Part shown: piece after piece, positions 48,901 through 61,223 of the stretch | How the letters are laid out: each line of letters opens with the position of its first letter | Numbering within the stretch: the stretch's first letter is position 1 | Source of the DNA: Elmis aenea | Taxonomy: Eukaryota > Arthropoda > Insecta > Coleoptera > Elmidae | DNA length: 64,000 bases | Direction of reading: 5' to 3' | NCBI GenBank assembly: GCA_947652605.1 | Contig: CANTFG010000190.1 | Coordinates: 1-64,000 of the forward strand | Notes under the pieces: model-generated | The model's database searches: none | Told to the model about the DNA's origin: nothing | What the model saw: the letters and a program-made list of their open reading frames with translations, nothing else | Position numbers and translations under genes: made by a program

Positions 48901-51900
48901 AAAATTAAAACCAGCTCATTGAAAGATATATGCAAAACAATTGTATTCATGTAAAGAGGCGATGGATAAACTGTTCCTGTGATATACAAATCAATAATTA
49001 AAATTGTTTCGAAATAGTCGCTCAAGGAACATATGTATTAACTAAAGCACGGTATTTTTAAGACATTATTAAAAATTAAAACCAGCTCATTGAAAGACAT
49101 ATGCAAAACAATTGTATTCATGTAAAAAGGCGATGGATAAACTGTTCCTGTCATATACAAATCAATAATTAAAATTGTTTAGAAATAGTCGCTCAAGGAA
49201 CATATGTATTAACTAAAGCACGGTTTCTTTTTAGGAAATCATTAAAAATTAAAACCAGCTCATTGAAAGACATATGCAAAACAATTGTATTCATGTAAAG
49301 AGGCGATGGATAAACTGTTTCTGTGATATACAAATCAATAATTAAAATTGTTTCGAAATAGTCGCTCAAGGAACATATGTATGAACTAAAGCACGGTATT
49401 TTTTGGAAATCATTAAAAATTAAAACCAGCTCATTGAAAGACATATGCAAAACAATTGTATTCATGTAAAGAGGCGATGGATAAACTGTTCCAGTGATAT
49501 ACAAATCAATAATTGAAATTGTTTCGAAATAGTCGCTTAAGGAACATATGTATTAACTAAAGCACAGTATTTTTAGAAAATTATTAAAAATTAAAACCAG
49601 CTCTTTGAAAGACATATGCAAAACAATTGTATTCATGTAAAGAGGCGATGGATAAACTGTTCCTGTGATATACAAATCAATAATTAAAATTGTTTAGAAA
49701 TAGTCGCTCAAGGAACATATGTATGAACTAAAGCACGGTATTTTTTGGAAATTATTAAAAATTAAAACCAGCTCATTGAAAGACATATGCAAAACAATTG
49801 TATTCATGTAAAGATGCGAAGGATAAACTTGTCCTGTGATATACAAATCAATAATTAAAATTGTTTCGAAATAGTCGCTCAAGGAACATATGTATTAACT
49901 AAAGCACGGTATTTTTAGGAAATTATTAAAAATTAAAACCAGCTCATTGAAAGACATATGCAATACAATTGTATTCATGTAAAGAGACGATGGATAAACT
50001 GTTTCTGTGATATACAAATCAATAATTAAAATTGTTTCGAAATAGTCGCTCAAGGAACATATGTATTAACTAAAGCACGGTATTTTTAGGAAATTATTAA
50101 AAATTAAAACCAGCTCATTGAAAGATATATGCAAAACAATTGTATTCATGTAAAGAGGCGATGGATAAACTGTTCCTGTGATATACAAATCAATAATTAA
50201 AATTGTTTCGAAATAGTCGCTCAAGGAACATATGTATTAACTAAAGCACGGTATTTTTAAGACATTATTAAAAATTAAAACCAGCTCATTGAAAGACATA
50301 TGCAAAACAATTGTATTCATGTAAAAAGGCGATGGATAAACTGTTCCTGTCATATACAAATCAATAATTAAAATTGTTTAGAAATAGTCGCTCAAGGAAC
50401 AAATGTATTAACTAAAGCACTGTATTTTTAGGAAATTATTAAAAATTAAAACCAGCTCATTGAAAGACATATGCAAAACAATTGTATTCATGTAAAGAGG
50501 CGATGGATAAACTGTTCCTGTGATATACAAATCAATAATTAAAATTGTTTAGAAATAGTCGCTCAAGGAACATATGTATTAACTAAAGCACGGTATTTTT
50601 AGGAAATTATTAAAAATTAAAACCAGCTCATTGAAAGACATATGCAAAACAATTGTATTCATGTAAAGAGGCGATGGATAAACTGTTTCTGTGATATACA
50701 AATCAATAATTAAAATTGTTTCGAAATAGTCGCTCAAGGAACATATGTATGAACTAAAGCACGGTATTTTTTGGAAATCATTAAAAATTAAAACCAGCTC
50801 ATTGAAAGACATATGCAAAACAATTGTATTCATGTAAAGAGGCGATGGATAAACTGTTCCAGTGATATACAAATCAATAATTGAAATTGTTTCGAAATAG
50901 TCGCTTAAGGAACATATGTATTAACTAAAGCACAGTATTTTTAGGAAATTATTAAAAATTAAAACCAGCTCTTTGAAAGACATATGCAAAACAATTGTAT
51001 TCATGTAAAGAGGCGATGGATAAACTGTTCCTGTGATATACAAATCAATAATTAAAATTGTTTAGAAATAGTCGCTCAAGGAACATATGTATTATCTAAA
51101 GCACGGTATTTTTAAGACATTATTAAAAATTAAAACCAGCTCATTGAAAGACATATGCAAAACAATTGTATTCATGTAAAAAGGCGATGGATAAACTGTT
51201 CCTGTCATATACAAATCAATAATTAAAATTGTTTAGAAATAGTCGCTCAAGGAACATATGTATTAACTAAAGCACTGTATTTTTAGGAAATTATTAAAAA
51301 TTAAAACCAGCTCATTGAAAGACATATGCAAAACAATTGTATTCATGTAAAGAGGCGATGGATAAACTGTTCCTGTGATATACAAATCAATAATTAAAAT
51401 TGTTTAGAAATAGTCGCTCAAGGAACATATGTATTAACTAAAGCACGGTATTTTTAGTAAATTATTAAAAATTAAAACCAGCTCATTGAAAGACATATGC
51501 AAAACAATTGTATTCATGTAAAGAGGCGATGGATAAACTGTTTCTGTGATATACAAATCAATAATTAAAATTGTTTCGAAATAGTCGCTCAAGGAACATA
51601 TGTATGAACTAAAGCACGGTATTTTTTGGAAATCATTAAAAATTAAAACCAGCTCATTAAAAGACATATGCAAATCAATTGTATTCATGTAAAGAGGCGA
51701 TGGATAAACTGTTCCAGTGATATACAAATCAATAATTGAAATTGTTTCGAAATAGTCGCTTAAGGAACATATGTATTAACTAAAGCACGGTATTTTTAGG
51801 AAATTATTAAAAATTAAAACCAGCTCTTTGAAAGACATATGCAAAACAATTGTATTCATGTAAAGAGGCGATGGATAAACTGTTCCTGTGATATACAAAT

Positions 51901-54900
51901 CAATAATTAAAATTGTTCAGAAATAATCGCTCAAGGAATATATGTATTAACTAAAGCACGGTATTTTTAGGAAATTATTAAAAATTAAAACCAGCTCATT
52001 GAAAGACATATGCAAAACAATTGTATTCATGTAAAGAGGCGATGGATAAACTGTTCCTGTGATATACAAATCAATAATTAAAATTGTTTAGAAATAGTCG
52101 CTCAAGGAACATATGTATTAACTAAAGCACGGTATTTTTAGGAAATTATTAAAAATTAAAACCAGCTCATTGAAAGACATATGCAAAACAATTGTATTCA
52201 TGTAAAGAGGCGATGGATAAACTGTTTCTGTGATATACAAATCAATAATTGAAATTGTTTCGAAATAGTCGCTTAAGGAACATATGTATTAACTAAAGCA
52301 CGGTATTTTTAGGAAATTATTAAAAATTAAAACCAGCTCATTGAAAGACATATGCAAAACAATTGTATTCATGTAAAGAGGCGATGGATAAACTGTTCCT
52401 GTGATATACAAATCAATAATTAAAATTGTTTCGAAATAGTCGCTCAAGGAACATATGTATTAACTAAAGCACGGTATTTTTAGGAAATTATTAAAAATTA
52501 AAACCAGCTCATTGAAAGACATATGCAAAACAATTGTATACATGTAAAGAGGCGATAGATAAACTGTTCCTGTAATATACAAATCAATAATTAAAATTGT
52601 TTCGAAATAGTCGCTCAAGGAACATATGTATTAACTAAAGCACGGTATTTTTAGAAAATTATTAAAAATTAAAACCAGCTCATTGAAAGACATATGCAAA
52701 ACAATTGTATTCATGTAAAGAAGCGATGGATAAACTGTTCCTGTGATATACAAATCTATAATTAAAATTGTTTCGAAATAGACGCTTAAGGAACATATGT
52801 ATTAACTAAAGCACGGTATTTTTAGGAAATTATTAAAAATTAAAACCAGCTCATTGAAAGACATATGCAAAACAATTGTATTCATGTAAAGAGGCGATGG
52901 ATAAACTGTTCCTGTGATATACAAATCAATAATTAAAATTGTTTAGAAATAGTCGCTCAAGAAACATATGTATTAACTAAAGCACGGTATTTTTAAGAAA
53001 TTATTAAAAATTAAAACCAGCTCATTGAAAGACATATGCAAAACAATTGTATTCATGTAAAGAGGCGATGGATAAACTGTTCCTGTGATATACAAATCAA
53101 TAATTAAAATTGTTTAGAAATAGTCGCTCAAGGAACATATGTATTAACTAAAGCACGGTATTTTTAGGAAATTATTAAAAATTAAAACCAGCTCATTGAA
53201 AGACATATGCAAAACAATTGTATTCATGTAAAGATGCGAAGGATAAACTTGTCCTGTGATATACAAATCAATAATTAAAATTGTTTAAAAATAGTCGCTC
53301 AAGGAACATATGTATTAACTAAAGCACGGTATTTTTAGGAAATTATTAAAAATTAAAACCAGCTCATTGAAAGACATATGCAAAACAATTGTATTCATGT
53401 AAAGAGGCGATGGATAAACTGTTTCTGTGATATACAAATCAATAATTAAAATTGTTTCGAAATAGTCGCTCAAGGAACATATGTATTAACTAAAGCACGG
53501 TATTTTTAGGAAATTATTAAAAATTAAAACCAGCTCATTGAAAGATATATGCAAAACAATTGTATTCATGTAAAGAGGCGATGGATAAACTGTTCCTGTG
53601 ATATACCAATCAATAATTAAAATTGTTTAGAAATAGTCGCTCAAGGAACATATGTATTAACTAAAGCACGGTATTTTTAGGAAATTATTAAAAATTAAAA
53701 CCAGCTCATTGAAAGACATATGCAAAACAATTGTATTCATATAAAGAGGCGATGGATAAACTGTTCCTGTGATATACAAATCAATAATTAAAATTGTTTC
53801 AAAATAGTCGCTCAAGGAACATATGTATTAACTAAAGCACGGTATTTTTAGGAAATTATTAAAAATTAAAACCAGCTCATTGAAAGACATATGCAAAACA
53901 ATTGTATTCATGTAAAGATGCGAAGGATAAACTTGTCCTGTGATATACAAATCAATAATTAAAATTGTTTCGAAATAGTCGCTCAAGGAACATATGTATT
54001 AACTAAAGCACGGTATTTTTAGGAAATTATTAAAAATTAAAACCAGCTCATTGAAAGACATATGCAATACAATTGTATTCATGTAAAGAGACGATGGATA
54101 AACTGTTTATGTGATATACAAATCAATAATTAAAATTGTTTCGAAATAGTCGCTCAAGGAACATATGTATTAACTAAAGCACGGTATTTTTAGGAAATTA
54201 TTAAAAATTAAAACCAGCTCATTGAAAGATATATGCAAAACAATTGTATTCATGTAAAGAGGCGATGGATAAACTGTTCCTGTGATATACAAATCAATAA
54301 TTAAAATTGTTTCGAAATAGTCGCTCAAGGAACATATGTATTAACTAAAGCACGCTATTTTTAAGACATTATTAAAAATTAAAACCAGCTCATTGAAAGA
54401 CATATGCAAAACAATTGTATTCATGTAAAAAGGCGATGGATAAACTGTTCCTGTCATATACAAATCAATAATTAAAATTGTTTAGAAATAGTCGCTCAAG
54501 GAACATATGTATTAACTAAAGCACTGTATTTTTAGGAAATTATTAAAAATTAAAACCAGCTCGTTGAAAGACATATGCAAAACAATTGTATTCATATAAA
54601 GAGGCGATGGATAAACTGTTCCTGTAATATACAAATTAATAATTAAAATTGTTTCAAAATAGTCGCTCAAGGAACATATGTATTAACTAAAGCACGGTAT
54701 TTTTAGGAAATTATTAAAAATTAAAACCAGCTCATTGAAAGACATATGCAAAACAATTGTATTCATGTAAAGATGCGAAGGATAAACTTGTCCTGTGATA
54801 TACAAATCAATAATTAAAATTGTTTCGAAATAGTCGCTCAAGGAACATATGTATTAACTAAAGCACGGTATTTTTAGGAAATTATTAAAAATTAAAACCA

Positions 54901-57292
54901 GCTCATTGAAAGACATATGCAATACAATTGTATTCATGTAAAGAGACGATGGATAAACTGTTTCTGTGATATACAAATCAATAATTAAAATTGTTTCGAA
55001 ATAGTCGCTCAAGGAACATATGTATTAACTAAAGCACGGTATTTTTAGGAAATTATTAAAAATTAAAACCAGCTCATTGAAAGATATATGCAAAACAATT
55101 GTATTCATGTAAAGAGGCGATGGATAAACTGTTCCTGTGATATACAAATCAATAATTAAAATTGTTTCGAAATAGTCGCTCAAGGAACATATGTATTAAC
55201 TAAAGCACGGTATTTTTAAGACATTATTAAAAATTAAAACCAGCTCATTGAAAGACATATGCAAAACAATTGTATTCATGTAAAAAGGCGATGGATAAAC
55301 TGTTCCTGTCATATACAAATCAATAATTAAAATTGTTTAGAAATAGTCGCTCAAGGAACATATGTATTAACTAAAGCACTGTATTTTTAGGAAATTATTA
55401 AAAATTAAAACCAGCTCATTGAAAGACATATGCAAAACAATTGTATTCATGTAAAGAGGCGATGGATAAACTGTTCCTGTGATATACAAATCAATAATTA
55501 AAATTGTTTAGAAATAGTCGCTCAAGGAACATATGTATTAACTAAAGCACGGTATTTTTAGGAAATTATTAAAAATTAAAACCAGCTCATTGAAAGACAT
55601 ATGCAAAACAATTGTATTCATGTAAAGAGGCGATGGATAAACTGTTTCTGTGATATACAAATCAATAATTAAAATTGTTTCGAAATAGTCGCTCAAGGAA
55701 CATATGTATGAACTAAAGCACGGTATTTTTTGGAAATCATTAAAAATTAAAACCAGCTCATTGAAAGACATATGCAAAACAATTGTATTCATGTAAAGAG
55801 GCGATGGATAAACTGTTCCAGTGATATACAAATCAATAATTGAAATTGTTTCGAAATAGTCGCTTAAGGAACATATGTATTAACTAAAGCACGGTATTTT
55901 TAGGAAATTATTAAAAATTAAAACCAGCTCTTTGAAAGACATATGCAAAACAATTGTATTCATGTAAAGAGGCGATGGATAAACTGTTCCTGTGATATAC
56001 AAATCAATAATTAAAATTGTTTAGAAATAGTCGCTCAAGGAACATATGTATTAACTAAAGCACGGTATTTTTAAGACATTATTAAAAATTAAAACCAGCT
56101 CATTGAAAGACATATGCAAAACAATTGTATTCATGTAAAAAGGCGATGGATAAACTGTTCCTGTCATATACAAATCAATAATTAAAATTGTTTAGAAATA
56201 GTCGCTCAAGGAACATATGTATTAACTAAAGCACTGTATTTTTAGGAAATTATTAAAAATTAAAACCAGCTCATTGAAAGACATATGCAAAACAATTGTA
56301 TTCATGTAAAGAGGCGATGGATAAACTGTTCCTGTGATATACAAATCAATAATTAAAATTGTTTAGAAATAGTCGCTCAAGGAACATATGTATTAACTAA
56401 AGCACGGTATTTTTAGGAAATTATTAAAAATTAAAACCAGCTCATTGAAAGACATATGCAAAACAATTGTATTCATGTAAAGAGGCGATGGATAAACTGT
56501 TTCTGTGATATACAAATCAATAATTAAAATTGTTTCGAAATAGTCGCTCAAGGAACATATGTATGAACTAAAGCACGGTATTTTTTGGAAATCATTAAAA
56601 ATTAAAACCAGCTCATTGAAAGACATATGCAAAACAATTGTATTCATGTAAAGAGGCGATGGATAAACTGTTCCAGTGATATACAAATCAATAATTGAAA
56701 TTGTTTCGAAATAGTCGCTTAAATGTATTAACTAAAGCACGGTATTTTTAGGAAATTATTAAAAATTAAAACCAGCTCTTTGAAAGACATATGCAAAACA
56801 ATTGTATTCATGTAAAGAGGCGATGGATAAACTGTTCCTGTGATATACAAATCAATAATTAAAATTGTTCAGAAATAGTCGCTCAAGGAATATATGTATT
56901 AACTAAAGCACGGTATTTTTAGGAAATTATTAAAAATTAAAACCAGCTCATTGAAAGACATATGCAAAACAATTGTATTCATGTAAAGAAGCGATGGATA
57001 AACTGTTCCTGTGATATACAAATCAATAATTAAAATTGTTTAGAAATAGTCGCTCAAGGAACATATGTATTAACTAAAGCACGGTATTTTTAGGAAATTA
57101 TTAAAAATTAAAACCAGCTCATTGAAAGACATATGCAAAACAATTGTATTCATGTAAAGAGGCGATGGATAAACTGTTTCTGTGATATACAAATCAATAA
57201 TTGAAATTGTTTCGAAATAGTCGCTTAAGGAACATATGTATTAACTAAAGCACGGTATTTTTAGGAAATTATTAAAAATTAAAACCAGCTCA

Positions 57293-60069
57293 TTGAAAGA
57301 CATATGCAAAACAATTGTATTCATGTAAAGAGGCGATGGATAAACTGTTCCTGTGATATACAAATCAATAATTAAAATTGTTTCGAAATAGTCGCTCAAG
57401 GAACATATGTATTAACTAAAGCACGGTATTTTTAGGAAATTATTAAAAATTAAAACCAGCTCTTTGAAAGACATATGCAAAACAATTGTATACATGTAAA
57501 GAGGCGATAGATAAACTGTTCCTGTAATATACAAATCAATAATTAAAATTGTTTAGAAATAGTCGCTCAAGGAACATATGTATTAACTAAAGCACGGTAT
57601 TTTTAGAAAATTATTAAAAATTAAAACCAGCTCATTGAAAGACATATGCAAAACAATTGTATTCATGTAAAGAGGCGATGGATAAACTGTTCCTGTGATA
57701 TACAAATCTATAATTAAAATTGTTTCGAAATAGTCGCTTAAGGAACATATGTATTAACTAAAGCACGGTATTTTTAGGAAATTATTAAAAATTAAAACCA
57801 GCTCATTGAAAGACATATGCAAAACAATTGTATTCATGTAAAGAGGCGATGGATAAACTGTTCCTGTGATATACAAATCAATAATTAAAATTGTTTAGAA
57901 ATAGTCGCTCAAGAAACATATGTATTAACTAAAGCACGGTATTTTTAAGAAATTATTAAAAATTAAAACCAGCTCATTGAAAGACATATGCAAAACATGT
58001 ATTCATGTAAAGAGGCGATGGATAAACTGTTCCTGTGATATACAAATCAATAATTAAAATTGTTTAGAAATAGTCGCTCAAGGAACATATGTATTAACTA
58101 AAGCACGGTATTTTTAGGAAATTATTAAAAATTAAAACCAGCTCATTGAAAGACATATGCAAAACAATTGTATTCATGTAAAGATGCGATGGATAAACTT
58201 GTCCTGTGATATACAAATCAATAATTAAAATTGTTTAAAAATAGTCGCTCAAGGAACATATGTATTAACTAAAGCACGGTATTTTTAGGAAATCATTAAA
58301 AATTAAAACCAGCTCATTGAAAGACATATGCAAAACAATTGTATTCATGTAAAGAGGCGATGGATAAACTGTTTCTGTGATATACAAATCAATAATTAAA
58401 ATTGTTTCGAAATAGTCGCTCAAGGAACATATGTATTAACTAAAGCACGGTATTTTTAGGAAATTATTAAAAATTAAAACCAGCTCATTGAAAGATATAT
58501 GCAAAACAATTGTATTCATGTAAAGAGGCGATGGATAAACTGTTCCTGTGATATACCAATCAATAATTAAAATTGTTTAGAAATAGTCGCTCAAGGAACA
58601 TATGTATTAACTAAAGCACGGTATTTTTAGGAAATTATTAAAAATTAAAACCAGCTCATTGAAAGACATATGCAAAACAATTGTATTCATATAAAGAGGC
58701 GATGGATATACTGTTCCTGTGATATACAAATCAATAATTAAAATTGTTTCAAAATAGTCGCTCAAGGAACATATGTATTAACTAAAGCACGGTATTTTTA
58801 GGAAATTATTAAAAATTAAAACCAGCTCATTGAAAGACATATGCAAAACAATTGTATTCATGTAAAGATGCGAAGGATAAACTTGTCCTGTGATATACAA
58901 ATCAATAATTAAAATTGTTTCGAAATAGTCGCTCAAGGAACATATGTATTAACTAAAGCACGGTATTTTTAGGAAATTATTAAAAATTAAAACCAGCTCA
59001 TTGAAAGACATATGCAATACAATTGTATTCATGTAAAGAGACGATGGATAAACTGTTTCTGTGATATACAAATCAATAATTAAAATTGTTTCGAAATAGT
59101 CGCTCAAGGAACATATGTATTAACTAAAGCACGGTATTTTTAGGAAATTATTAAAAATTAAAACCAGCTCATTGAAAGATATATGCAAAACAATTGTATT
59201 CATGTAAAGAGGCGATGGATAAACTGTTCCTGTGATATACAAATCAATAATTAAAATTGTTTCGAAATAGTCGCTCAAGGAACATATGTATTAACTAAAG
59301 CACGGTATTTTTAAGACATTATTAAAAATTAAAACCAGCTCATTGAAAGACATATGCAAAACAATTGTATTCATGTAAAAAGGCGATGGATAAACTGTTC
59401 CTGTCATATACAAATCAATAATTAAAATTGTTTAGAAATAGTCGCTCAAGGAACATATGTATTAACTAAAGCACTGTATTTTTAGGAAATTATTAAAAAT
59501 TAAAACCAGCTCATTGAAAGACATATGCAAAACAATTGTATTCATGTAAAGAGGCGATGGATAAACTGTTCCTGTGATATACAAATCAATAATTAAAATT
59601 GTTTAGAAATAGTCGCTCAAGGAACATATGTATTAACTAAAGCACGGTATTTTTAGGAAATTATTAAAAATTAAAACCAGCTCATTGAAAGACATATGCA
59701 AAACAATTGTATTCATGTAAAGAGGCGATGGATAAACTGTTTCTGTGATATACAAATTAATAATTAAAATTGTTTCGAAATAGTCGCTCAAGGAACATAT
59801 GTATGAACTAAAGCACGGTATTTTTTGGAAATCATTAAAAAGTAAAACCAGCTCATTGAAAGACATATGCAAAACAATTGTATTCATGTAAAGAGGCGAT
59901 GGATAAACTGTTCCAGTGATATACAAATCAATAATTGAAATTGTTTCGAAATAGTCGCTCAAGGAACATATGTATTAACTAAAGCACGGTATTTTTAGGA
60001 AATTATTAAAAATTAAAACCAGCTCTTTGAAAGACATATGCAAAACAATTGTATTCATGTAAAGAGGCG
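57293..60069. repeat. Left copy of a near-identical 2.8-kb array segment
   Basis: Aligns with 61224-64000 at a constant offset of 3,931 bp (23 x 171 minus 2). Shared private changes include a 2-bp deletion giving CAAAACATGTATTC (57991 and 61922), GATGCGATGGATAAACTTG, and GGATATACTG. Five differences were located: 58963/62894, 59447/63378, 59736/63667, 59842/63773, 59960/63891. Confidence 0.9.
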
Positions 60070-61223
60070 ATGGATAAACTGTTCCTGTGATATACAAATC
60101 AATAATTAAAATTGTTTAGAAATAGTCGCTCAAGGAACATATGTATTAACTAAAGCACGGTATTTTTAAGACATTATTAAAAATTAAAACCAGCTCATTG
60201 AAAGACATATGCAAAACAATTGTATTCATGTAAAGAGGCGATGGATAAACTGTTTCTGTGATATACAAATCAATAATTAAAATTGTTTCGAAATAGTCGC
60301 TCAAGGAACATATGTATGAACTAAAGCACGGTATTTTTTGGAAATCATTAAAAATTAAAACCAGCTCATTGAAAGACATATGCAAAACAATTGTATTCAT
60401 GTAAAGAGGCGATGGATAAACTGTTCCAGTGATATACAAATCAATAATTGAAATTGTTTCGAAATAGTCGCTTAAGGAACATATGTATTAACTAAAGCAC
60501 GGTATTTTTAGGAAATTATTAAAAATTAAAACCAGCTCTTTGAAAGACATATGCAAAACAATTGTATTCATGTAAAGAGGCGATGGATAAACTGTTCCTG
60601 TCATATACAAATCAATAATTAAAATTGTTTAGAAATAGTCGCTCAAGGAACATATGTATTAACTAAAGCACTGTATTTTTAGGAAATTATTAAAAATTAA
60701 AACCAGCTCATTGAAAGACATATGCAAAACAATTGTATTCATGTAAAGAGGCGATGGATAAACTGTTCCTGTGATATACAAATCAATAATTAAAATTGTT
60801 TAGAAATAGTCGCTCAAGGAACATATGTATTAACTAAAGCACGGTATTTTTAGGAAATTATTAAAAATTAAAACCAGCTCATTGAAAGACATATGCAAAA
60901 CAATTGTATTCATGTAAAGAGGCGATGGATAAGCTGTTTCTGTGATATACAAATTAATAATTAAAATTGTTTCGAAATAGTCGCTCAAGGAACATATGTA
61001 TGAACTAAAGCACGGTATTTTTTGGAAATCATTAAAAATTAAAACCAGCTCATTGAAAGACATATGCAAAACAATTGTATTCATGTAAAGAGGCGATGGA
61101 TAAACTGTTCCAGTGATATACAAATCAATAATTGAAATTGTTTCGAAATAGTCGCTTAAGGAACATATGTATTAACTAAAGCACGGTATTTTTAGGAAAT
61201 TATTAAAAATTAAAACCAGCTCT